Source of the DNA: Erpobdella octoculata
Lineage: Eukaryota; Annelida; Clitellata; Hirudinida; Erpobdellidae
Direction: 5' to 3'
DNA length: 64,000 bases
Assembly: GCA_963978895.1 (NCBI GenBank)
Contig: OZ022243.1
Span: 17,526,498 to 17,590,497, forward strand
The position numbers and the translations under genes are program-made. The notes beneath the pieces are model-generated. The model did no database searches and was not told the DNA's origin. It saw only the letters and a list, made by a program, of their open reading frames with translations. Of this stretch, positions 1 through 11,740 are shown piece after piece (position 1 is the first letter of the stretch; every line of letters starts with the position of its first letter).

Positions 1-267
1 TAACACAAATAGGTAATTTTATTGGTGAGAGTGCAAGCTAGACCACTAATCTGCCTGATTATCTGGCCGGACCGAGCCGCGAACGAAATAAAATAATTAG
101 GCCTCCTTCGGCCAAAGAAATCACATTATTTGGAAAGCTAAAAAAATAACTTGTTAGAATTTATTCAATATGTGTAATGTCCAATGGATGAATTGATCGC
201 TCCCGTTTGTATATGTATATACACTAGGTAAATTTTAAATCAATCCAGGAATTTGAAATCATAAGCC

Positions 268-405
268 AGTACCCGAACCCGAACCCGGTTTTTGGAAAAC
301 TACAAACCCGAACCCAAAAACCTGAGTTTCACAAACCCTAACCCGAAAACTTGAATTTCACAAACCCGAACCCGAAAACTCCAAAAATTACTACCCGTGA
401 CATCA
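268..405 (-). mobile_element. hAT-like transposon terminus (subterminal CCCGAACCCG repeats)
   Basis: The segment holds repeated motifs of the form ACAAACCCGAACCCG and ends in CCCGTGACATCACT, directly against a (TA)n array. Read on the minus strand it begins AGTGATGTCACGGG and continues into GGGTTCGGGTTTG repeats, a layout typical of hAT termini with subterminal repeats. The opposite end is not visible, so neither a TSD nor a transposase can be assigned. Confidence 0.45.

Positions 406-407
<2 letters not shown>

Positions 408-485
<78 letters not shown>
408..485. repeat. (TA)n dinucleotide array
   Basis: Nearly pure TA repeat. It abuts a Helitron 3' end at 486. Open frames across it read Tyr-Ile repeats and are not coding. 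Confidence 0.95.
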
Positions 486-650
486 CTAGCGGGGGCACCC
501 GGCGTTGCCCGGGGTTTTAAGAGGTTTACCTAATGCGTTTCTTTTTCGCTCCCGTTTCCTTCCCGCTTGCGCTCCCGCTCCAGGTCGTTATCCGTTTCCT
601 GTCGTTTTCCCGCTCATTTTTTCGCTCTCAGTTCCCCCCCTAGAGCCGAT
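486..650 (-). mobile_element. Helitron 3' end fragment
   Basis: On the minus strand this ends with the hairpin CCCGG-GCAACG-CCGGG, about ten bases, then CTAG at 486-489 and a T. That is the classic Helitron 3' terminus (hairpin, then CTRR, inserted between A and T). The body is the family's GAGCGGGAAAG-type sequence, seen here as its complement. The 5' part is missing; a (CATA)n array starts at about 652. Confidence 0.75.
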
Positions 651-651
651 T

Positions 652-719
652 CTACATACATACATACATACATACATACATACATACATACATACATACA
701 TACATACATACATACATAC
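652..719. repeat. (CATA)n microsatellite
   Basis: Tetranucleotide array of about 68 bp. It flanks the TIR element that follows; a matching array in the opposite phase starts at about 1264. Confidence 0.95.
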
Positions 720-1263
720 CATATATATAGAATAGATATATCGGCCCGCCTGTTGTTTAGGAAGGCTTTTAGCGAGGCAGCCTAGTAGACCGTAGATACG
801 AAACGAAGAACTGATAGTTACAACCGTATAGTAACTTAATCAAGTATTTTTTTAATAGAAAAAAAAGAATTTTTTATGTACAAAATAAATTTTTAACTTT
901 ATAAAAATTAACAAATTTTTTTTATAAAAATTTCAGTTGACATTGAATTTTATTTAGTTCGATGGTCTATTTATGTCTATTTAACGTCGCCTGTGTTATC
1001 GGTAAATTAGAATTGTATATTTCTTATGTCGGATATCGCGTTAAATTAAAATAAAGCTCATATCAACTACTTTTAGCTATAAGAAATCGACGTTTCTGTT
1101 TCTTACAAACCGGAGTTTAGTCTCCGCTGTCGTACCAAAATAGATTAATACAAATAATGAATATTCATGTAACCAAAAAGACTCTAAATCGTTTTTTCGA
1201 AGGCCATCTTGGCATCTCGCTCAAAACCTGCTCATCTCCGATATATCTATTCTATATATATGA
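719..1263. mobile_element. Short TIR element (about 545 bp) embedded in (CATA)n
   Basis: A 25-base arm beginning CATATATATAGAATAG and ending ATATCGG at 719-744 is repeated as its exact complement at 1238-1263. The interior of roughly 490 bp is AT-rich, has no convincing ORF and includes homopolymer runs near 845-930. Inverted termini with (CATA)n or (TATG)n on both outer sides suggest a MITE inserted in a microsatellite. The family is not recognised and no unambiguous TSD can be scored inside the repeat. Confidence 0.5.
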
Positions 1264-1346
1264 TACATACATACATACATGTGTGTATGTATGTATGTAT
1301 GTATGTATGTATGTATGTATGTATGTATGTATGTATGTATGTATGT
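1264..1346. repeat. (TATG)n microsatellite
   Basis: Array of CATA then TGTA/TATG units. The open frame running through it into the LINE is artefactual: the LINE has simply been joined 5' to the microsatellite. Confidence 0.95.
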
Positions 1347-4101
1347 CTCCGATTCAGAAGCAGATCTAAATTCAGAACCCAAGACAAGAATTAAATTTCC
1401 GAAAGCAATTGACACTTCAGCTTGGTCAACATTAGACTTGGAGTTGACGAGATTACTCAAAGCCCAGTTGAGGGAGAATCCACAACTCGATATGAAAACC
1501 TTCTCAGAAATTATCTACAAAAAATGTTTTGATTCATTTGGTGTGGTCCAGAAAAACCCGGTTCACACGCATGCAGCAGTATCCAGACGGCAGAGAGAAA
1601 TTGAAAAATTAAAGAAGGAGCGAAAGAAACTCAGGCGGCAATGGAGAATCGCAGAGGGGGTCGAAAAAGTTGGTCTGTCTGAACTGTGGCGGGATGTAAA
1701 AAATCGGCTCTGGGCTCCCAGGGCTGCAGAAAGACTCCGGAAAAAGAAAAGTGAGCAAAAGAAGGCCAGATGCAGATTCATGGAAAATCCATTTTGCTTC
1801 GGAAAATGTTTGCTGGATCCACCAAAATCTGGCACTCTTCGAGCGACAAAACAAGAGTTAGATGATCACTTCCGTTTGGCGTTCAAAGATCCTCTTGGCG
1901 ATTCAAAGCTGCCGGAAAGAACCGATTTTCCCGAAGTACAGTTGCCGAAAGTGGCTTTCGACGGTGGAGAGATAAAGATGAATGAAGTATCTCAGTTTCT
2001 AAAAAAAACGAGGAACAAATCTGCCCCAGGTCCAAACGGCATTCCATATTTGTTATACAAGAGATGTCCAGGCGTGCAAAAGCTGCTCTACAACCGTTTA
2101 AAGATTGCATGGCGATCTAGATGCGTAGATAGGGAATGGCAGAAGGCGGAGGGAGTTTTCATCCCCAAAGAAAAAGATTCGGTCAATATCAACCAATTCC
2201 GACCAATCTCACTTTTGAACGTGGAGGGAAAAATATTTTTCGCTGTTCTGGCCAAGAGGCTCACGGATTTTGCACTTCGTAATGAGTACATTGACAAATC
2301 CGTGCAGAAAGGAGGAGTCCCCGGAGTTCCGGGATGTATCGAGCACTCATCCATGATTTGGGAGGCCATCAAAAGAGCAAAACAAAACCAACTCAGCCTG
2401 CATGTGGTGTGGCTTGATTTAGCAAACGCGTACGGGACTGTTCGCCATCAATTGCTCTGGAAGACACTCAAAAGGCACAATGTTCCAGAATTCCTCATCG
2501 ATGTTCTGCAACAGTATTTTCGCCGTTTTAGGCTACGTCTGTCAACATCGACGTGCTCCACAGAGTGGTTCAACTTGCGGGTCGGAATCGCTATGGGGTG
2601 TTCAATTTCTCCCATCCTATTTGTTCTGGCTATGCAATTATTGCTCGGTTCGATTGCATCTCGGGTTCAGGATGTTTACATGGGAAAAGGAATTTTCATG
2701 CCATCGATAAAAGCCTTCATGGACGACACTACTCTTATCTTGAATCACTGCGGCGAAATGCGCCGTATTCTTCAAAATTTCAACGACTTGTTGTCCTGGT
2801 GTGGAATGAAGTTCAAGCCAACCAAATCGAGAAGCCTTTCTTTGCGACATGGAGAGATTGATGGTTTTGTCTCATTCTCGGTGGCTGGTTGCGAAATCCC
2901 AACAATCCAGCAAGAGCCTGTGAAAAGCTTGGGAAGATGGTACAACGTCTCCATGAATGATGTGAATCAGAGCAGCATCGTTCTGCAGGGCTTGGTTGAG
3001 GACCTGAGAAAAATCAATTCAACCGAGCTGCAGGGAAAGTTCAAGGTATGGCTGGTACAGTTTGTTTTGATACCGAGGTTGCTATGGCCATTAACAATCT
3101 ATGAGATATGTTTATCTCACGTGGAGCGAATGGAAAAGAAATTGAACTGCTGTATTCGGAAATGGCTAGGACTTCCACCGGCGTTAACAGCTTTAGCTCT
3201 ATATAGTAAGTCAGCTAAGTTAGCTCTTCCATTCAAGTCCCTAGTAGAAGAGTACAAGATTAGCAAGATACGGACACAGTTGATGCTGGACAACTCTTCA
3301 GACCAATGTATCGTGAATGTGGGCGCATCAGTTGGATCGGGAAAAGGCTGGACTGCAGGGAGGGACATCCGTGAAGCCGAGGAATCTTTGCAATGGTCTG
3401 AGAAGCTTGGAGCAGTGCAATCGGGACGGCTCGGTCTGGGTTGGTTCCATCATGTGTGGTGGTCTAAGGCCTCGTCGCAGGAAAGGACAAACCTGATTAT
3501 TCAAGACAGAAGGCGAGCAATGGAGTTGGGAAGAGTGCAGTTAGGTGCTCAAATGTCGCAACAGGGCGATTGGACTAGATGGGAGTCGGCAGTTCAACAT
3601 TCGATGACATGGAATGATTTGTGGCGTTACTCGCCCATCCGCCTATCTTTCGTGATTAGAGCGATGTATGATCAACTGCCGACAGCTTCGAACTTAGTGA
3701 AGTGGGGGAAGCTTAAAAATGAAGCCTGCAAGCTGTGTGAGAAAACAGAAACTCTGATTCATATTCTCTCATGTTGTCCGTATGCTTTGGCAAAGGGAAG
3801 ATACACGTGGCGCCACAATGAGGTTCTAAGAGAGATACTGGGCATTATCAAGGAGAACTGCAGACTAGCCAATTCGATGCAGTTGTGCCCCAGAAGAAAA
3901 GTTTATTTCTTGAGAGAAGGCTTGCAGCACTTGGGCCGCAGAACGGCAAGTACGAGAAGAGAATCGTTGCTTGATGAGGCAAATGACTGGAGGATATCAG
4001 CAGACTTAAAAGATGAAGACTGCTTTCCGGAATTGGTTCGCAGCAGCGGATTGAGACCGGACATTGTCATTTTTTCCAGTTTGGCCAAGACGTTGCTGTT
4101 C
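1347..4101 (+). pseudogene. HERO/R2-type LINE ORF, part 1: reverse transcriptase and start of restriction-like endonuclease
   Basis: This is the RT of a non-LTR retrotransposon that carries a C-terminal restriction-like endonuclease. Seen in order: a basic N-terminal linker; an RT core with KSAPGPNGIPY, QFRPISLLN, VWLDLANAYG and the catalytic AFMDDTT (FMDD codons at 2716-2727); the thumb region KSLGRWYN; a CKLC...H...C zinc knuckle from 3727; and RPDIV, the PD of the endonuclease, at about 4054-4065. The frame is open from the microsatellite to the break. The N-terminal zinc fingers and Myb-like domain usual in this superfamily are absent, so the copy is 5'-truncated. At 4101 it is interrupted by a solo LTR; part 2 follows at 4700. 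The HERO-like label rests on the FMDD box and knuckle plus PD-D/E layout and is an inference; R2, R4 or NeSL relatives remain possible. Confidence 0.85.
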
Positions 4102-4694
4102 TGTAAGATGAAGATGATTCATCTTACGTATTTTCATAATAGTTGTTTATTTTATTTTATTATGTGTGCATATATTGGTTGTGTTGAAACAATAGTCATT
4201 TATGTATGAATGTATATGTGTGTATACGTGTGTATATATATGTATATATATATGTATATGTATGTATATATGTATATTTGTGCTCCTGTGACATTGTGTG
4301 TGCGTATAATTTTTGTATCATTAATGTATATATATGTATATGTGTGTTTGAGTGTATATATACATGGATGGATGTATGTATATGTATATATATATATGTG
4401 TATATATATATGTATATATATATGTATATATATAAAATTGGTATTGGTCTTTTTCCTCTTTGTGGTCTTCAATAAGAAAATGAAGTGTTCTGGGCAGAAA
4501 AATTGGAATTATCAAAAGATTTGTCAGAACCGGGCTAACTTCTACAAAGTGAGATAATTCAGTTTAGAGTCAAGAAAAAGATTATATTCAAGGAAGAATA
4601 ATAAAGTTAAAATAAATTCGAGAAATATTGTGTTATAAATAACTTCGACTTTAACGTTACGAATCGCTAGAAAGCATATTCATCTACGTTTACA
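4102..4694 (+). mobile_element. Solo LTR of the gag-protease LTR retrotransposon family
   Basis: Starts TGTAAGATGAAG and ends TACGTTTACA, the same termini as the LTRs at 7115-7730 and 9669-10205. The 5-bp TSD TGTTC is present at 4097-4101 and 4695-4699. No internal sequence lies between, so this is a solo LTR left by LTR-LTR recombination. It is more diverged from the 7.1-10.2 kb pair than those two are from each other, hence older. The middle contains (TATG/TATA)n. A 10-bp inverted repeat (GTAAGATGAA / TTCATCTTAC) forms a hairpin at the extreme 5' end. Confidence 0.93.
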
Positions 4695-4699
4695 TGTTC

Positions 4700-5026
4700 A
4701 TAAAAGTAACAGTGCCATGGTAAAGCAACATGGAAGCCTCAAATATCTTGAAAGAAGAGCGTTACAGAATCCTTGCCCAAGATTTGGAGCGTGCGGGGTA
4801 TAGAGTCGAGATTTTTCCAGTTGAAGTAGGCGCCAGGGGTTTAGCCGGTCGCTCACTCGTCAAATTGCTTGTGGCTCTCGGAATGTCGGGTCGGAAAAAA
4901 ACTCAAGCTATCAAGAAAATAGCTGAAAGAGCAGAAACAGCTTCTTTTTGGATATGGATGCAAAGGAATGAAAAAGGGGATAATAAATTTAAACAGCCAC
5001 TTCTGGCTTCCGTACAACAGTGTTAG
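4700..5026 (+). pseudogene. HERO/R2-type LINE ORF, part 2: C-terminal endonuclease
   Basis: Continuation of the 1347-4101 ORF beyond the solo LTR. It reads on in the same frame if the LTR and one TSD copy are ignored. Visible features are a TVPW motif, a charged helix (EERYRILAQDLERAGY) and VEIFPVEVGARGLAG, the conserved end of the restriction-like endonuclease. A TAA lies directly after TVPW, where family members usually have glutamate, so the copy carried or acquired a nonsense change besides the LTR. It ends at TAG 5024-5026. Confidence 0.8.
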
Positions 5027-5540
5027 CTCCTCCTTTGTTTACAAGTTCAGGGACGAAGTCGCGTTATGGCTGCCGGCGAAAGTTTCGGTTGTTTGCAATA
5101 GAAGGAAAGTTGCTGGCGTTTAGAAAATAATCGAAACAATGTTTCCTGCCATTATGGTTTGTAGTGTTTCTCGTTTGGTGAAAGTGGTGGCATGGCTCGA
5201 AGTTCCGGAGGTGAATGTTTCTTTCGGTCTCGGAATCTGGCGGTTTGGTGGATACTACAGTTACTACATGCTCAAGTTCCGGCGTTTGAAAGACAGTTTC
5301 TCATCTTGTTACAGTTGCTTGACGGTTTCAAAATGACTTCTTGGTTCTGGTACTTTGAAGATTTGCCGGTTATCTGGTTCTGGTCGGAAACGGCATGTGA
5401 TACACAAATTTCGTCAGGGGGCGGCCGTCTGATCAACGGTCGTGGCCCGCCCTCCCGTGGTAGCGTCAGGAAAAGGGCCGAAACGCTGGGAGGGTCTTCC
5501 TCTGAAGACCTCTGACGAACTTGCTCGAAGAAGAGTTTTC
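5027..5540 (+). mobile_element. 3' untranslated tail of the HERO-like LINE
   Basis: Non-coding stretch from the ORF stop to the start of a (CATA)n array. The last part (about 5410-5530) is GC-rich (GGGGGCGGCCGTCTGATC and following), unlike its surroundings. No poly(A) is present; the element passes directly into CATACATA repeats, which suits a LINE placed in a microsatellite. Confidence 0.6.
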
Positions 5541-5762
5541 ACATACATACATACATACATAGATACATACACACACATACATACTTTGAATGAGCATTTA
5601 GTGCCGAAATATTGTAAAAAACACATACATACATACATACATACATACATACATACATACATACATACATACATACATACATACATACATACATGAACAC
5701 AGACACACATACATGCACATACACATACATACATACACACATACATACATACATACGCACAT
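5541..5762. repeat. (CATA)n microsatellite with a short unique interruption
   Basis: CATA/CACA arrays interrupted at about 5586-5618 by unique sequence. They lie at the 3' side of the HERO-like LINE, mirroring the (TATG)n at its 5' side. Confidence 0.9.
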
Positions 5763-5779
5763 ACATATATATATATAGT

Positions 5780-5895
5780 TCCCGCTCGCTCAACCGCTCC
5801 GTTCCGCTCATTTTGTGACGGATTTCAAAATTTTTTCTCTATATTTGATTCCCCTTGACTCTCAAGGTTGTATGAAAATTTCATTATATTATAAA
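5780..5895 (-). mobile_element. Helitron 5' end fragment
   Basis: Complement of the conserved 5' region of this Helitron family (AATTTTCATACAACCTTGAG ... GAAATCCGTCACAAAATGAG). The same block recurs near 24.8, 34.7 and 52.2 kb. The terminal TC is lost in the adjoining (TA)n. Confidence 0.65.
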
Positions 5896-6973
<1,078 letters not shown>

Positions 6974-7114
6974 CAGTGATATTTTAGTTATGAAAATCAT
7001 TTCAGTTTTAGTTAGTTTTGACTTTTTTATTTTATTTAGTTTTCCTAAATGCAATTATTTGAGTTTTTATATAGTTTTGGTGCTATCATTCTAGTTTAGT
7101 TTAGTTATTATTAG

Positions 7115-7730
<616 letters not shown>

Positions 7731-7731
7731 T

Positions 7732-7746
7732 TGGTGACCCCGACGT
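7732..7746 (+). promoter_or_regulatory. Primer-binding site, tRNA-Trp type
   Basis: TGGTGACCCCGACGT begins one base after the 5' LTR. It is complementary to the 3' end of a tRNA ending ACGTCGGGGTCACCA, which matches eukaryotic tRNA-Trp from general knowledge. The same motif lies at the equivalent place in the two minus-strand copies (22998-23010 and 62706-62718). Confidence 0.85.
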
Positions 7747-7829
7747 ATTTACGCATTCTCATCCGTAAATATATTTTTCTGAAGTTATTTGATCACAAGT
7801 GACCGAATATTTTTTTGACTTGGTAAAAG

Positions 7830-9191
7830 ATGTCCACTGATGCTGAATATATAGCAAACGGAAAGAAGCTTGGCTTTTCTGGTGGTGCGCTGCTGAAGTA
7901 TGTTGAAGACTGTCGAGAGCGGGCCGAGCAACAAAAAGAGCGGGAGGAAAGAAAGGCTCAGCAAGAACGGGAAGAGCGAGAACGGGAACGTGAACACGAA
8001 GAGAAGAAGAATCCAGAAGCTAAAGAAGAGCGAGAACGGGAACGGGAACACGAGTTAGAACTAAAAAAGTTGGAATTGGAGGGCAAAAAAAAAATAGAGC
8101 CAAAACCGTCGGCGGAGGCTACTAAGATTCCTTATCCAAAGTTTTCTGAAGGTGATGACATCGACGCATTTTTGCTGAGATTTGAGTCATTGGCAAAAGC
8201 CAATGGTCACCCTCAGAAGGATTGGGGAATACTTCTAGGGTCGTTGCTTAGTGCGAAGACCTTGGAAGTGTTTGGCCAACTTAGCGATAGTCAGATGCAG
8301 GACTACAGGACGGCAAAGGAGGCACTCCTTCGTCGTTTTGGGAAGTCAGCGGAAGACTATCGCATAATGTTTCGAGAGTCAATGCCTGAAACGGAGGAGA
8401 CCTGGGAACATTATCTAGTGCGGCTAGATAGCCACCTCAGGCGCTGGGTAGATCTCGCGGGCAAACAAAATCTGTTGTTTTTGTTTCTGAAAGAGCAGTT
8501 TTTCGGAAAGTGCCCGGCGGGAATGGTCGAGTACTTGTTGGAGAAAGAGAGCAAAGATGTCAATGAGCTGTGCCTTTGGGTAAACAAGTACAGCCAAGCC
8601 CACCCAGAGAAGAGGTTGGCAAAATTGGACAGCAATAGCAGGATGGGTTGGAACCGGGGTCAGTCGGTCAGTGACGCCAAAATGGTTGAACCTCGCTGCT
8701 ACAACTGTCATCAAACGGGGCACATGGCAAGAGAGTGTCGGCAGAGTAGCCCTAGTAATCCTGTATTTTGCCAAACACGGAAAGAGACGACTACGTCAGC
8801 ACCATGCAAGGATTCCGGCGTTGTGAATGCATGCGCTGCCATGGTGATGGAAGGAAAAATGGATGAGGTGGAATTGAAGTGTGGATGCGTTTTGCCTGTC
8901 ATTGCGGATGGTTGTTTGCACTCAGGAGAAAAATTTAAATTAACCAGAGGGTTTGTGAACAGAAAACCGGTAAAAGTTTTGAGGGACACTGGCTGTACTT
9001 CCATAATAGTAAAGGAATCATTAGTGCACCCGCGTCAGATGACCGGAAGAACAAGACCCTGTGTTTTGATCGACGACACAGTTCGGGTAGCTCCAACAGC
9101 AGTGGTAAAAATCAAAACAGACTGGTTCAGAGGAACTAGAGGTTGTCTGCATGAAAAACCTACTTTGCGATCTCGTGCTGGGAAATGTTGA
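7830..9191 (+). CDS. gag-pr: Gag-protease polyprotein of LTR retrotransposon copy 1
   Basis: 453 codons from an ATG 100 bases after the 5' LTR. Residues 1-90 form a charged Glu/Arg coiled-coil-like stretch. Residues 100-260 are a Gag capsid-like region (FSEGDDIDAFLLRFESLA ... KTLEVFGQL). A CCHC zinc knuckle CYNCHQTGHMARECR lies at about 290. The retropepsin core RDTGCTSIIV, with the catalytic Asp in the DTG context, is at about 393. Near codon 430 the frame differs from the 61-kb copy, and it ends early at 9191; the tail continues in another frame from 9151, so a small indel separates the two. There is no RT, RNase H core or integrase. The family is Ty3/gypsy-like by knuckle and protease. The neighbours are its own LTRs. 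Plus-strand transcription would start in the 5' LTR. Confidence 0.9.
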   Translation: MSTDAEYIANGKKLGFSGGALLKYVEDCRERAEQQKEREERKAQQEREEREREREHEEKKNPEAKEEREREREHELELKKLELEGKKKIEPKPSAEATKIPYPKFSEGDDIDAFLLRFESLAKANGHPQKDWGILLGSLLSAKTLEVFGQLSDSQMQDYRTAKEALLRRFGKSAEDYRIMFRESMPETEETWEHYLVRLDSHLRRWVDLAGKQNLLFLFLKEQFFGKCPAGMVEYLLEKESKDVNELCLWVNKYSQAHPEKRLAKLDSNSRMGWNRGQSVSDAKMVEPRCYNCHQTGHMARECRQSSPSNPVFCQTRKETTTSAPCKDSGVVNACAAMVMEGKMDEVELKCGCVLPVIADGCLHSGEKFKLTRGFVNRKPVKVLRDTGCTSIIVKESLVHPRQMTGRTRPCVLIDDTVRVAPTAVVKIKTDWFRGTRGCLHEKPTLRSRAGKC

Positions 9192-9639
9192 AGGGGTAAA
9201 GGGTTTTGATGCAATGGCGGCAGGAAATCGCTTTGGTCGGAAACCACAGAAATCCGCTTCCAACTACGACAGCACTCAGAGGAATGATCGGGTAAATTTT
9301 AGAAAATCGTCGGCTAACTCGGAGCTGTATCAAAGCAAGGAAAGAAACACGTCTGCCATTTCAAAGGTAGGAAATAAAGTTGAGGCAAAAGTTCAAGCTT
9401 TGAATCCGCCAAAAGAAAGACCAAGGCTCAATCTTCTGCCTAGAGGCCAAAATGGAGGGGTGGGGAAAGATGGAAAGTTGAATTCGGCAATCTTCGGAGA
9501 TGCCCGCCCTGTTGACACAGCACGCAGAGAGATAGAGATTGAGAATAAGTTGAAAGTAAACTATTTCAAAGGCAAGGAGAACATCGGTGCTGACTTTCTT
9601 AGTCGTAAAGAGAATGACGATGTAATCAAGAAACACTGA
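9151..9639 (+). CDS. Frameshifted pol remnant after the protease
   Basis: Continues the protease C-terminus (LLCDLVLGNV) and a basic linker of about 100 residues, then ends with KGKENIGADFLSRKE. KENxxADxLSR is the conserved end of the RNase H region in Ty3/gypsy Pol proteins. The whole RT and most of RNase H are therefore missing between protease and this relic, and integrase is absent beyond it. The stop is 30 bases before the polypurine tract. Confidence 0.8.
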   Translation: MKNLLCDLVLGNVEGVKGFDAMAAGNRFGRKPQKSASNYDSTQRNDRVNFRKSSANSELYQSKERNTSAISKVGNKVEAKVQALNPPKERPRLNLLPRGQNGGVGKDGKLNSAIFGDARPVDTARREIEIENKLKVNYFKGKENIGADFLSRKENDDVIKKH

Positions 9640-9654
9640 CGCGTTTCTTTTTTC

Positions 9655-9668
9655 GAAGAGGGGGGATA
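9655..9668 (+). promoter_or_regulatory. Polypurine tract of the LTR element
   Basis: GAAGAGGGGGGATA sits immediately upstream of the 3' LTR start TGTAAGATG, the expected plus-strand primer position. An equivalent tract (CCCCCC on the plus strand) precedes the LTR of the 61-kb minus-strand copy. Confidence 0.85.
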
Positions 9669-9847
9669 TGTAAGATGAAGATGATTCATCTTACGTATTT
9701 TCATAGTATTTGTTTATTTTATTTTATTATGTGTGCATTTTATTAGGATTGGATAGGTCAAAACAATAAGTCATATATATATATATATGTTTTTATATAT
9801 ATGTATGTGTGTACGTGTGTGCGTGTTTATTATTTTTTTATCTAGAA

Positions 9848-9883
<36 letters not shown>

Positions 9884-10205
9884 TTTTCCGGATTTTTATT
9901 GGTAAGATTGTAAATATTATTTCGTGTATGAGTTTTGAGACAGTGTGTTTTAAAGTTGAGTGTTCGAGAAGAAAATAAATTTTTAAAGAGACGTGCTGCA
10001 GAGAGAAATTGGAATTAACAAAAGATTTGTTAGAACCGTGCGAAATTCTACAAAGTGAGAAAATTCAGTTTTATTTGAGTCCAGTTAAAAGATTATATTC
10101 AAGGAAGAATAATTAAGTTAAAATAAATTCGAGAAATATTGTGTTAAAAATAACTTCGACTTTAACGTTACGAATCGCTAGAAAGCATATTCCTCTACGT
10201 TTACA
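9669..10205 (+). mobile_element. 3' LTR of gag-protease retrotransposon (copy 1)
   Basis: Near-identical to 7115-7730 except for shorter (TA)n. Starts TGTAAGATGAAG, ends CGTTTACA, and is followed by the TSD ATTAG. Confidence 0.95.
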
Positions 10206-10369
10206 ATTAGTTTATTCCGACACGATTGAAATTTTTGCTCATAGATTTTTATTTCAATATAATAAATATTAACTTTCCATGTCAACAAGTAGATCTTGGT
10301 TTACTTTTAACCAAGTACGCATATTCAACGATTTTTCCATTCTGTTGCATCTGCCAGCTGTCAAAATTC

Positions 10370-11290
10370 CACAAACTGAGAAAAGTCGCTCCACAAAAGC
10401 TTGCGAAGCTGGTGCCGATATCAGATCCAACGCAATCAGAGGACTGAATTATTCAACTGATGCTTCTGGTACCAGAACTCAATTGAGGAGAGACTGTAAT
10501 TATATGAAGATGAGCTGACTTCCTTAATATATTGAGTGGGATGGTTTTTTAACAGTGTACCATCCACATCAAGAACCACTTGCCTGGTTGACTGTCCAAC
10601 CAGTTTTGCTGAAAGCAGGGGAAAATCTTTCATCGTTGAGTGGACTGTCGACAATTGCGGTTGACTTGATGACTGCTTATGTAGATATGATTGGAGTTTA
10701 ACCTATACACATAAAATATGTTTCATCTTAAAACAAATTACATAAATAAGTTAAAATCAAGTATTTCTAAAACAATTATCATGCTAGCTACATTATCGAG
10801 AGTACTTATACTATCAACTATATTACTATATAACCTTTTAGTAAAGTATACTATAGTAGCAATTTAAAACTAACCATCAATTCGAATCTTCTTGCTTGCA
10901 TTGACACTCAATTGATTTTGTTCTAACTCAATCATGTCATTAAAAATTTCTTTGTGGTGATGTTGAGATGGTTTTTAAGATTAGTCGGATTCTTAGTTGC
11001 AGCAAGTGCGTCGCATTTTGAACCATTAGCTAAAGCCACGAGACATCGACTTTTGTTTTCCGTTTATTCAAATTTAAAATAAGTCCACACACTGCTGCCC
11101 CGCTTGCGACCAGAAAACTGTTTAACTAAACTTGCCAAATTAATATCGGTTGCAAAAACAACACACCAACTTCTGTCAAATACGGAGAATAAAAGAACGT
11201 TCTTAGACATTTCAGGCCGATATTGAGAAACCAAAGAAATGAAATTTATTTTGTTTATGTTTCTTAATTCATTGCTGTCTATGATCATTA
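10370..11290 (-). pseudogene. hAT transposase N-terminal relic with BED zinc finger
   Basis: Read on the minus strand, about 11150-10930 gives GRKRGSSVWTYFKFE, then after a frame change a Cys-containing block and TNLKNHLNI. That is the W...F...C...C...L..HL layout of a BED zinc finger, the DNA-binding domain at the N-terminus of many hAT transposases. Further fragments appear down to about 10370. Several stops and frame changes separate the pieces; the catalytic RNase H-like and dimerisation domains are not visible. It lies inside the hAT bounded by TSD CCGGGCAC. Confidence 0.6.
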
Positions 11291-11509
11291 TAAATTTTAA
11301 TTACAAACTTTTGTCAAATAACGAAAAAGAAACTAAATATTTTAGTTTATTTATTTTAGTTTTAGTTAGTTCTAGGACAAACCATTCTTGTTTTAGTTTA
11401 GTTTTAGTTGGGAAATTAAATTTTCGTTTTGTTATAGTTTTAGTTAACTATGGTCGATCTTTTTCGTATTAGTTTTAGTTTTCGTTACTAAAATATCACT
11501 GCCGGGCAC

Positions 11510-11518
11510 CCCTGCTGG
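11510..11518 (+). mobile_element. Helitron 3' terminus (resumed after the hAT)
   Basis: CCCTGCTGG completes the Helitron started at 6001: the terminal hairpin lies before the hAT and the CTRR end (CTGG) lies here, followed by T. Confidence 0.6.
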
Positions 11519-11713
11519 TATATTCATGTAAAATCGCTGATTTTACGATCAGTTTCCCATTGATAGACGTTAAAGGATTTAGAGCAATTATTATAGACAT
11601 TGTTATTAGGTTAGGAAGTATAAATAGGATTTATTAAGCTTCATTTATTATCATCCAATAAACTAGAAAACTATTCTATTGAGCTCGGTATACGATTTGG
11701 TGATATCGTAACA
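11519..11713 (+). mobile_element. 5' LTR of SAP-domain retroelement
   Basis: Holds a TATA-like TATAAATAGG and a poly(A) signal AATAAA, and ends CGTAACA just before TTGGTGTC, a primer-binding-site-like sequence (TGGTGTC fits a tRNA ending GACACCA, often Leu). The segment aligns with 14691-14870 (shared CCAATAAACT, ATACGATTTG and ATT/CGTAACA ends) but is clearly diverged, so the element is old. The left edge is uncertain by several bases. Confidence 0.65.
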
Positions 11714-11740
11714 TTGGTGTCTTGAAGTGAAATTAGAAGA

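Noticed and set aside
7785..8051. Minus-strand hydrophobic ORF over the gag start, and other antisense frames in gag/RT genes
   Set aside because: Shadow of the Glu/Arg-rich Gag coding strand; the plus strand has the domain motifs.
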